Assembly: GCA_017508895.1 (NCBI GenBank) | Contig: JAFWRA010000161.1 | Location: 1-54,225 of the forward strand | Origin: Bacteroidales bacterium | Lineage (GTDB): Bacteria; Bacteroidota; Bacteroidia; Bacteroidales; F082 | Direction: 5' to 3' | Length of the DNA stretch: 54,225 bases | In this document: piece after piece, positions 46,352-53,090 of the stretch | How positions within the stretch are numbered: the stretch's first letter is position 1 | Layout: every line of letters begins with the position of its first letter | The notes under the pieces: model-generated | Told to the model about the DNA's origin: nothing | Databases searched by the model: none | What the model saw: the letters and a program-made list of their open reading frames with translations, nothing else | Program-made: the position numbers and the translations under genes

Positions 46352-47431
46352 TCAGATCAAATTGATTTTTTTGGCTTGTTCATAAATGCGATGTGCTCGT
46401 TGCTTATGATAGTCGTTTTCTCCATAGAGTGCGTCAAAGAGGCGCACCAAACCAGCCTCGCCATAGCCTTTCTTGAGGATGAGAACAATACAGAGGTTCA
46501 GGACAGCCACCGAATAAGTAACGATGTCTAAACCCGTGCCTGCCAACTGCAGCAGCGCCAACTGATAGGCACTCTCGCTATATTCGTTGCACATCCTGAC
46601 GATGTCGCCGATGGTCTTCATGTTCATGTGCAGCAGTATTTTGTAATAAGGCATGAGGTTGTCCTCATAAACCTCGCCTTGATTGATGGCTGCGATTTTG
46701 TCGGCAAGTTTCTTGAAGGGTCTCAGCTTGAGAAAGCTACGGAAGGTGTCGCCATTGAGTGGCACTTCATTGAAGTTGCCGTTGGCCACCATCGACTGAA
46801 CCGTTCGACGGTAGCCATTAATCTCTTTTCGGATGTGGCTGAACTGCTCGTCGGCCAGCTCCAACATCCCAGCGAGGCGAGTCATATTGCGCTGGTATTC
46901 AATGGGGATTTCCACATCGCTCTTGTACCCAATGTCATGGTACATGTTGGCCCAGACATGCTGCAATGTGCTGCGCATTTGTAGCTCGAAACGGATTTGG
47001 TTAAACTGCGGCATTTCCGGATCTTTGTACAAAGCCTCAGGAATGCGACAGACATAATGGAGCGACAAATAACCGAAACGGTCGATTTCGAGCATCTTGC
47101 GCTTGTCGACGGAGTTGTCCCAATCGATTTCAAACAGTTTCTCGGCCAAAGCAGAGATGATGTCGACCTCATCGCTGTAGAAGGTGATGATGCGGGCACC
47201 AACGACATCGGTGATATCATCCAAAGAGCGGTATTTAAAGCCTTTCAGTTCGAGCTTTCCAGCGAGGCTTTGCTCGGTCTTGACACGGGCTTCCAAACCC
47301 GAAACGAGGATATGATTCTCTTCAAGGCAGGATTGCAACAAACGAAGAATGACGGTTTTCATCTTCTCATAAACAGGCAGCTTCTCGTGATATTCGTCGA
47401 GAATCATCTCACTGTGCATGTCAAGCTTCAT
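46352..47431 (-). CDS. RelA/SpoT-domain (p)ppGpp synthetase
   Basis: A 359-residue protein with a RelA/SpoT nucleotidyltransferase domain near its N-terminus. ATP-binding RVKT is at 49-52, the catalytic-type Asp75 in DITDVVGAR, Tyr121 in GYLSLHY, Glu149 in FELQMRST, and His158-x-Trp160 with YHDIGYK follow. It lacks the HD, TGS and ACT regions of long RSH enzymes but has about 150 extra helical residues at the C-terminus, so it is a non-canonical small alarmone synthetase. The ATG at 47431 is 11 bp after the STAS gene; the longer frame to 47608 runs inside that gene and is rejected. The context suggests control by the partner-switching cassette. Confidence 0.87.
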   Translation of the reverse strand: MKLDMHSEMILDEYHEKLPVYEKMKTVILRLLQSCLEENHILVSGLEARVKTEQSLAGKLELKGFKYRSLDDITDVVGARIITFYSDEVDIISALAEKLFEIDWDNSVDKRKMLEIDRFGYLSLHYVCRIPEALYKDPEMPQFNQIRFELQMRSTLQHVWANMYHDIGYKSDVEIPIEYQRNMTRLAGMLELADEQFSHIRKEINGYRRTVQSMVANGNFNEVPLNGDTFRSFLKLRPFKKLADKIAAINQGEVYEDNLMPYYKILLHMNMKTIGDIVRMCNEYSESAYQLALLQLAGTGLDIVTYSVAVLNLCIVLILKKGYGEAGLVRLFDALYGENDYHKQRAHRIYEQAKKINLI

Positions 47432-47442
47432 AGTAGGCTGTT

Positions 47443-47745
47443 TTATACGATGGTGATAATATTTGAGAATCCAGTGATGTCGAAAACCTCCTTCACGCGG
47501 GGGTTCATATTGCGCAGCACCATTTTGCCATTGCGCGACATAAGGCTTTTCTGCAACAAGAGAAACACACGCAGTCCTTGCGACGAGGTATAGGTCATGT
47601 TGGTGCAATCGATGTCGATGTCGAGGTTTTCACCTTCCATCAATGGGGCTACATCTTTCTGGAATTGGTCGGCATTGGTGCTGTCGACGCGCCCGTCAAG
47701 CACAACATAGGTTTTTTGTTCTAGTTTGTTTATTGTAATATCCAT
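47443..47745 (-). CDS. STAS-domain anti-sigma factor antagonist
   Basis: A 100-residue STAS protein of the SpoIIAA/RsbV type. The phospho-acceptor serine lies in NMTYTSSQGLRVF (Ser54 or Ser55). It starts DITINKLEQKTYVVLDGRVD and ends FDITGFSNIITIV, both typical. It should be phosphorylated by the kinase encoded upstream and dephosphorylated by the PP2C. Its next gene encodes a (p)ppGpp synthetase rather than a sigma factor. Confidence 0.93.
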   Translation of the reverse strand: MDITINKLEQKTYVVLDGRVDSTNADQFQKDVAPLMEGENLDIDIDCTNMTYTSSQGLRVFLLLQKSLMSRNGKMVLRNMNPRVKEVFDITGFSNIITIV

Positions 47746-47793
47746 ATTCTTCGTTTTGCTGTTTGCCGCGACGTTATATGTCGGAACCTATTG

Positions 47794-48213
47794 TTAAACC
47801 TTTTCGGGGTTAACTAATTTCTTCATTGTAAGGATGTTATTTCCGTCTTTATAGTGATACTCAATGTTATCCATCATTTGTTTGCAGAGGTAGATGCCGA
47901 GACCGCCAACAGGTCGTTCATTGGCCCCCAAGGTGACGTCGGGATCATCCATTTCCAATGGGTTGAAAGGCATGCCTGCATCGCGCAACTCGATGGTGAG
48001 TAGCAATGACTTATCGTCCAAGCTGGTGCCTGCCTCAAGCCAGCCAATGCCGCCTTCGTAAGCATAACGCACCACGTTTTCGACGGCCTCTTCAATAGAC
48101 AACTCTATTTTGAATCGCACGTCTTCATCCTTGGGCATATCGGGCGAAGCCATCAGGAAAGCGACAATTTCGCTGCTTCGGTCCTTTATCGGATTGAATC
48201 GTTTTTTTATCAT
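47794..48213 (-). CDS. RsbW/SpoIIAB-like serine kinase (anti-sigma factor-like)
   Basis: A 139-residue GHKL-type ATPase. The N-box is IELSIEEAVENVVRYAY (Glu42, Asn46), the G1 box DAGMPFNP (78-85) and the G2 box GGLGIYL (103-109). It would phosphorylate the STAS protein and bind an output partner in its free form. The true output is unknown; no sigma factor gene is nearby. Confidence 0.9.
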   Translation of the reverse strand: MIKKRFNPIKDRSSEIVAFLMASPDMPKDEDVRFKIELSIEEAVENVVRYAYEGGIGWLEAGTSLDDKSLLLTIELRDAGMPFNPLEMDDPDVTLGANERPVGGLGIYLCKQMMDNIEYHYKDGNNILTMKKLVNPEKV

Positions 48214-48269
48214 TTTTTCTTGTTCAATAAATTGGTTTCGACTGCCACGATGTGACAGCCCTACAACGC

Positions 48270-49391
48270 TTAACTATTAACTTCCATTTGTAAACTGACA
48301 ATGGTTATATCGTCATTCTGTGTGTTGCCTTCTGCAAAATCCTTTACCGAATCGTATAGGTTTTCCACAATGTTCTTTTGTGACATTTCAGGGGACGTCT
48401 CTACAATGTTTTTCGCCCATTCTAGCAGGCGGTCCTCTCCATATTGACTCAAATCCGCTTTCTCGGCTTCGGTCACACCGTCGGTATAGGCGATGATACG
48501 GGTACCCTGTTTCAGGTCGATTTGCTCAGCCTCATAGGCGAAATCACCGAACAAGCCCATCGCAATATTGGCTTTGCTATGGAGATAATACGGTTCGGCA
48601 TCAGGAGGGATAACCAGGATGGGGTTATGTCCTGCATTGCAATAGTCCATGTGCCCCGTCTTAAGGTCGAGACGGGCAACAAAGAGCGTCACGAACATGC
48701 CCGTTTCGTTGGTAGCGCTAAACTCATCGTTGATACGGCGCAAAGTTTCGTCCAAAGGCAGACCCATACCTACCACAAAGCGAAGCATCACCCTTGTGAT
48801 GGCCATCACCAAGGAGGCCGCTATACCCTTTCCCGACACGTCACCAATAGCGAAATAGAGCTGGTCGCCCTTCAAGGTAAAGTCGTACAAATCGCCACCC
48901 ACTATCCTGGCAGGGTGAAGCATTGCATACATAAAAGGCGGAAACTCCTTGACCAACATTCCTTTTTGGATTTTGCGAGCCAAGTCAAGGTCCGACTTGT
49001 TGCGCTCATTGATGGCGGTTGAGGTCTTTAGCTCCTCAATATAATCAATGAGCGAGTGTTGCATGGTTTGGAAGCTGTCGTGCAAACGCCGCATCTCATC
49101 CTCACTCTTGATTTCGGGCAACTGCGCTTTCAAATCACCCTTGGCCATCTCAAGCACGGCCTTGGAGAGTTCTGTGACAGGTCGCGTCATGTAATTGATG
49201 ACTGCCCTGCATGCAAAGAAAATAGCTGCAAGACTTGCCAAGCCAACGACCCCCATGACTACATGCAGAAATGGAGTATCTTGCCATGACTTGTACGCAA
49301 AATACACCGCAAATTGTGCCAGAACAGTAATGGCCGAAACGATGCCAATGATCCTCCAACTCAGCCTGTTTGAAAACGATTTGCCTCTCAT
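48270..49391 (-). CDS. PP2C (SpoIIE/RsbU-type) phosphatase with HAMP domain
   Basis: A 373-residue membrane sensor phosphatase. Two membrane helices (about 11-31 and 41-61) are followed by a HAMP domain with RPVTELSKAV, a linker DLARKIQKGML, and a SpoIIE-type PP2C domain with metal ligands in GGDLYDF, IGDVSGKGIAA, YTDGVTEA and NDDITIVSL. It should dephosphorylate the STAS protein in response to an envelope or osmotic cue. A GTG at 49394 precedes the ATG at 49391. It is the first gene of the cassette, with a TAATTTTG element upstream. Confidence 0.9.
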   Translation of the reverse strand: MRGKSFSNRLSWRIIGIVSAITVLAQFAVYFAYKSWQDTPFLHVVMGVVGLASLAAIFFACRAVINYMTRPVTELSKAVLEMAKGDLKAQLPEIKSEDEMRRLHDSFQTMQHSLIDYIEELKTSTAINERNKSDLDLARKIQKGMLVKEFPPFMYAMLHPARIVGGDLYDFTLKGDQLYFAIGDVSGKGIAASLVMAITRVMLRFVVGMGLPLDETLRRINDEFSATNETGMFVTLFVARLDLKTGHMDYCNAGHNPILVIPPDAEPYYLHSKANIAMGLFGDFAYEAEQIDLKQGTRIIAYTDGVTEAEKADLSQYGEDRLLEWAKNIVETSPEMSQKNIVENLYDSVKDFAEGNTQNDDITIVSLQMEVNS

Positions 49392-49412
49392 CACGTCTCA
49401 GATTAATTGCAG

Positions 49413-49420
49413 CAAAATTA
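49413..49420 (-). promoter_or_regulatory. -7 element for the partner-switch operon
   Basis: TAATTTTG followed by C on the minus strand, 22 bp before the PP2C gene. No second element is obvious within the cassette. Confidence 0.6.
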
Positions 49421-49460
49421 CAAAAACTTGAATAATAAAACGCTTTTCTATTCTTTTTTC

Positions 49461-49468
49461 TATTTTTG
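49461..49468 (+). promoter_or_regulatory. -7 element for the APH-like kinase gene
   Basis: TATTTTTG followed by CC, ending 24 bp before the start at 49493. It is divergent from the element at 49413-49420. Confidence 0.6.
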
Positions 49469-49492
49469 CCCAAGAAATCCTAACTACAACCG

Positions 49493-50326
49493 ATGGAAGC
49501 GATTAAGATTTCCTTAGACGACTATATCCTTACCGGAGGCGGTGCCAATGGAGAGAGCTACGACCATAAAACCGACCCAACGGTGATGCTCAAACTCTAT
49601 TTCCCGGGCAAAATCCAGCAGCCTTTGGATGAGATGCAATTAGCCAAAAAGGTTTACGACATAGGCATCCCCTGCCCCGAACCTGGCGAGTACGTGGTGA
49701 CGGAGGACGGTCGTTATGGCATCCTCTTCCGACGCATCCCAAGCAAGGTCTCGTACTCACGCGCCACCGCCAACCATCCCGAACATGTTCAACACTATGC
49801 CGAGGAGTTTGCCAAGATGTGTCTTCAGCTACACAACACACATGTCGACACCACACAATTTGAGTGTGTGAAAGACCGTAATCATAAGCTATTGACTGAA
49901 AATCCATTCTTTACAGCAGATGAAAAAGACAAACTTAGTCGATTCATCAACGAGGTTCCCGATACCGACACTGCCATCCATGGCGACCTTCAATACTCCA
50001 ATGCTGTTTTCAATGACACCAAACGATTTTTTATCGACCTTGGCGATTTCTGCTACGGCAACCCCCTTTTCGACTTGGGTATGGTCTACCTGAGCTGCAA
50101 CCTCAGCGATGCGTCATTCATCAAAGAGACCTTCCACATGGAGAAAGCCACTGCCATCAAGTTTTGGGAAGCCTTTGCACCTGCTTATTTTGGCAGAGAA
50201 CGCTCACTCAAAGATATAGAGGAAGAAATCAGGCCCTTTGCGGGACTGAAGACGCTCATCATCGAGCGCGACACCGGTTGCCCCATGCCGCAATTCCGAG
50301 TGGCATTGGAAGAAATTTTAAAATGA
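49493..50326 (+). CDS. Aminoglycoside phosphotransferase-fold kinase (TIGR02172-like)
   Basis: A 277-residue small-molecule kinase-like protein. The nucleotide-binding Lys is in VMLKLYFPG, the catalytic loop is AIHGDLQYSNAVF and the metal site is FIDLGDFCYGNPLFDLG. The overall layout matches the APH/choline kinase fold and the group known as TIGR02172. The substrate is unknown and drug resistance should not be assumed. It ends 3 bp from the convergent lipoprotein gene. Confidence 0.83.
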   Translation: MEAIKISLDDYILTGGGANGESYDHKTDPTVMLKLYFPGKIQQPLDEMQLAKKVYDIGIPCPEPGEYVVTEDGRYGILFRRIPSKVSYSRATANHPEHVQHYAEEFAKMCLQLHNTHVDTTQFECVKDRNHKLLTENPFFTADEKDKLSRFINEVPDTDTAIHGDLQYSNAVFNDTKRFFIDLGDFCYGNPLFDLGMVYLSCNLSDASFIKETFHMEKATAIKFWEAFAPAYFGRERSLKDIEEEIRPFAGLKTLIIERDTGCPMPQFRVALEEILK

Positions 50327-50329
50327 CCG

Positions 50330-50785
50330 TTATCGACGTTTCGCTGTTGAGTCAACAACGATTTCTGTATAAGTGGAAAGGACAAACACGGAAATCTGAC
50401 CATTCTCTTTGGCGAAACGCAAAGCTGCTGCAAGCGAGTCTTCAGGGAAGATTCTGTCACTATCAAAATAATAGAGGCTGTCGGAGGTATTCAGCCAACC
50501 ACCCACATAACCATTATGACTAAGTGCGTGAGAAACGACTTTGGGCAATTGGTCGCGCGAGTGGCTATTTTGCGTTTCCGAATACGCAACACAGATTCCT
50601 TCAGTAGGTTCAGTCATCGTGCGAAGGTCAAGTGTGAAACCATCGGGGTGCATCTGACTGAACGCCCAAACCTTTTCGGAAACTCCCTTTACTTGGTAAC
50701 GAGAGGTCTTGCATTGCGTAAAGAAAAGGGTGCTGCAAAGGAATAACACCCCTGCAAGCACCCTAATTGCTGTTTGTTTCTTCAT
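50330..50785 (-). CDS. Hypothetical lipoprotein
   Basis: A 151-residue protein with signal MKKQTAIRVLAGVLFLCSTLFFTQC, ending in a lipobox-like Cys25. The mature domain is beta-rich (FTLDLRTMTEPTEGICVAY, ISVFVLSTYTEIVVD) and not recognised. It starts 7 bp after the aminotransferase stop on the same strand, so it is the second gene of that operon. Confidence 0.68.
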   Translation of the reverse strand: MKKQTAIRVLAGVLFLCSTLFFTQCKTSRYQVKGVSEKVWAFSQMHPDGFTLDLRTMTEPTEGICVAYSETQNSHSRDQLPKVVSHALSHNGYVGGWLNTSDSLYYFDSDRIFPEDSLAAALRFAKENGQISVFVLSTYTEIVVDSTAKRR

Positions 50786-50792
50786 AGGACTT

Positions 50793-52010
50793 TTATCTTG
50801 TCCTACCTGGATACATCTTCAAGGCTTCGTCCAAACATTTCATGGCGGCCTTCAGGTCTTCGATGCAGAGGCAATAGGTGATACGAGCCTGATGACGGCC
50901 CTTCTCAGGATCGGCATAGAAGCCTGTGGCAGGAGCCAGCATCACGGTGGCACCATTGTAGCTGAAGTCGGTCAGCAACCACTGGCAGAACTTGTCGCTA
51001 TCGTCGATGGGAAGGTCGATGACGGTGTAGAAAGCACCCTTAGGCATCGGGCAGAAGCAGCCCGGAATCTTGTTGACACCTTCGACAATGACATTGCGGC
51101 GGGCCACATATTCGGCTTGCACCTTATCGAAATACTCCTGCGGGGTGTCGACAGCAGCCTCAGCAAAAATCTGACCGAAGCTCGGTGGTGACAGACGGGC
51201 CTGAGCCAGACGCATAGCGGTGGCGTAGACCTCGCTGTTGCGGGTCACCATGCAACCCACACGGGCACCACAAGCACTGTAGCGCTTCGAGACAGAGTCG
51301 AACAGGATGGTGTTGCGCTCCAGTCCTTCAAGCTGCATCACGCTGAAGTGCTTATGGCCATCGTAGCAGAACTCACGATACACCTCGTCGGCGAAGAGAT
51401 ACAGGTCGTACTTCTTGACCAAACCAGCCACCTTGAGCAATTCCTCATGGGTGTAAAGATAACCCGTGGGGTTGTTGGGGTTACAGATCATGATGGCCTT
51501 GGTGCGAGGCGTGATGGCTTTTTCAAAGTCTTCAATGGGCGGCAAAGCGAAGCCCGTCTTGATGTCGCTGGGAATGGTGACAATCTTGGCATCGCACAGC
51601 TTGGCGAAGGTGTTGTAGTTGGTGTAGTAAGGTTCCGGGATAATGATTTCGTCACCAGGATTCAAGCACACGGTGAAGGCCATTTGCAGTGCCTCACTGC
51701 CACCAGTAGTGACAAGCACTTGGTTAGGCGTGACATCGATGCCGTGCTTGTGGTAATAGTTACAGAGTGCGCGACGGTAGGAAGGAATACCGGCCGAATG
51801 GCTGTACTCCAACACGCCTTTGGTTGCCGGGAGTTCACGGGCGGTATCAGCCAAAGCAGCGAGGGCACCTTTAGGCGTCTCGATGTCGGGCTGACCGATG
51901 TTGAGGTGATACACATGGACACCGCGTTCTTTTGCGGCATCAGCAAAGGGGACAAGTTTACGGATTGCCGACTGTGGCAATTCCATACCTTTTTTGGATA
52001 TTTGTGGCAT
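50793..52010 (-). CDS. Class I/II PLP-dependent aminotransferase
   Basis: A 405-residue fold type I aminotransferase, aspartate-aminotransferase-like. It starts PQISKKGMELPQSAIRKL, then HLNIGQPDIETP, the cofactor-binding CNPNNPTGYLY, and the Schiff-base Lys in DSVSKRYSACGARVG. The substrate is not certain (aspartate or aromatic acids). An ATG at 52037 is in frame, but it lies at the predicted transcription start inside the hairpin at 52031-52060, so the ATG at 52010 is preferred. Confidence 0.87.
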   Translation of the reverse strand: MPQISKKGMELPQSAIRKLVPFADAAKERGVHVYHLNIGQPDIETPKGALAALADTARELPATKGVLEYSHSAGIPSYRRALCNYYHKHGIDVTPNQVLVTTGGSEALQMAFTVCLNPGDEIIIPEPYYTNYNTFAKLCDAKIVTIPSDIKTGFALPPIEDFEKAITPRTKAIMICNPNNPTGYLYTHEELLKVAGLVKKYDLYLFADEVYREFCYDGHKHFSVMQLEGLERNTILFDSVSKRYSACGARVGCMVTRNSEVYATAMRLAQARLSPPSFGQIFAEAAVDTPQEYFDKVQAEYVARRNVIVEGVNKIPGCFCPMPKGAFYTVIDLPIDDSDKFCQWLLTDFSYNGATVMLAPATGFYADPEKGRHQARITYCLCIEDLKAAMKCLDEALKMYPGRTR

Positions 52011-52030
52011 AAAGATTTGTTTTGAAGAAA

Positions 52031-52060
52031 AAGCCATCTAACGCAAAGATTAGACGGCTT
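52031..52060 (-). terminator. Terminator of the DUF1573 gene, with a promoter element in its loop
   Basis: AAGCCATCTAA (52031-52041) and TTAGACGGCTT (52050-52060) pair with one mismatch, followed on the minus strand by a T-rich run. The 8-base loop overlaps the -7 element of the aminotransferase gene. Confidence 0.6.
52044..52051 (-). promoter_or_regulatory. -7-like element for the aminotransferase gene
   Basis: AATCTTTG followed by CG on the minus strand, one base off TAnnTTTG. It predicts a transcript start near 52037 and hence translation from 52010. Confidence 0.5.
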
Positions 52061-52089
52061 TTATAATAATTTCTTTTATTGGATTCAAA

Positions 52090-52545
52090 TTAATTGTTGT
52101 TGACGGGGCTTCCCATATCGCTCTTCTTCTCTGGCAGTGCCTCTGTGGGCTGGTCGAGAACACGGCCCTTGATGCGCAAAACCACAGTCGAATTCTTCAC
52201 AGCATTTGAGGTGACGGTCACCGTCTTGTTGATGTTGCCGGCACGGTTGGTTCGATAGGTCACCTTGATGACATCTGACTCTCCTGGGAGAATAGGTTCC
52301 TTGGGCCAGGAAGGGATGGTGCAGCCGCAGCTCGACTTGGGTTTCTGTACCAAGAGGGGCTCAGTACCCGTATTGGTGAAGCGGAACTCGCATTCGCCAT
52401 TGCCGTTGTAGGGCACATCACCATAATCATGGACGACTTTTTCAAACTCGATCTCAGGTCCCATCGGGACAGCCTTGTTGTCTTGAGCCTTGGCAGCTCC
52501 AGCCATAAGGAGCATGATACCAAGCAGATAAATCACTTTCTTCAT
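52090..52545 (-). CDS. DUF1573 secreted protein
   Basis: A 151-residue exported protein with signal peptide MKKVIYLLGIMLLMAGAAKAQ and one DUF1573 domain: FRFTNTGTEPLLVQKPKSSC, CGCTIPSWPKEPI, then an Ig-like YRTNRAGNINKTVTV stretch. These proteins are abundant in Bacteroidota and thought to be periplasmic or surface Ig-like proteins; no function is established. It has its own promoter (52569) and a downstream hairpin. Confidence 0.9.
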   Translation of the reverse strand: MKKVIYLLGIMLLMAGAAKAQDNKAVPMGPEIEFEKVVHDYGDVPYNGNGECEFRFTNTGTEPLLVQKPKSSCGCTIPSWPKEPILPGESDVIKVTYRTNRAGNINKTVTVTSNAVKNSTVVLRIKGRVLDQPTEALPEKKSDMGSPVNNN

Positions 52546-52568
52546 TGCTTATTGATTTAAAATTGTTG

Positions 52569-52576
52569 CAAAATTA
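52569..52576 (-). promoter_or_regulatory. -7 element for the DUF1573 gene
   Basis: TAATTTTG followed by C on the minus strand, 24 bp before the start codon. Confidence 0.6.
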
Positions 52577-52676
52577 GTAATTATTGTTGTTCGTTGTTCA
52601 AAACTTCCAAATTTTCAAACAATTTTTCTCATTTCTCAAAAACTGTACCAAAAAAAGGCATCCGTCATGGCAATCT

Positions 52677-52868
52677 TCAATTGATTCGGATTTTTTGCGA
52701 CCTGGTCTCCTTGGCATTGAAAAGGCGCAACACATACAATCCAGCCGCAAGACCATCGGTAGGAACGCGATATTCCGCATTTCCTTGCTTTACGATCTTC
52801 TCATCTTCCAGGCATTTGAATCCCTGAAACCGAGGCGCAAAAGTAATGAAATCTGCGATTAATGCCAT
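52677..52868 (-). pseudogene. Relic of a T9SS C-terminal sorting domain
   Basis: A 63-codon open frame whose last part (KIVKQGNAEYRVPTDGLAAG, then LYVLRLFNAKETRSQKIRIN) reads as the end of a type A T9SS sorting domain. No signal peptide or protein body is encoded upstream: the next 220 bp are AT-rich with stops in all frames. It is most likely the tail of a deleted secreted protein. A short real peptide is possible but unlikely. Confidence 0.6.
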
Positions 52869-52869
52869 T

Positions 52870-53061
52870 TGAATCTAAGGGAAAATAGTGATTATATGAA
52901 GCTTTTTCACCCACAATCATTATAAAAAAGTAGGGACAAGCCCTTTTGCCACTACTTGCTACATTGTTGATTTTCAACAAAAACCAATAAGGACATTCCA
53001 AAAAAGTAGGGACATCGCCTCGTCGCGCCCCCTTTGCCTCTTGACAAGCGTTTTTTCTGTA
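52870..53061. other. Gene-free spacer with a short direct repeat
   Basis: AAAAAAGTAGGGACA occurs twice (52924-52938 and 53000-53014), about 76 bp apart. Otherwise only AT-rich sequence is visible. The repeat could mark an old insertion or recombination. Confidence 0.4.
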
Positions 53062-53069
53062 TATTTTTG
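53062..53069 (+). promoter_or_regulatory. -7 element for the TPR lipoprotein gene
   Basis: TATTTTTG followed by C, ending 21 bp before the start at 53091. Confidence 0.6.
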
Positions 53070-53090
53070 CGATGACAAAACATAATAGTC

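Noticed and set aside
47432..47608. Longer N-terminus for the (p)ppGpp synthetase
   Set aside because: It lies within the STAS gene in another frame and lacks synthetase features.
49493..50326. Aminoglycoside resistance gene
   Set aside because: The APH fold is shared by many housekeeping kinases; no resistance-specific feature is visible.
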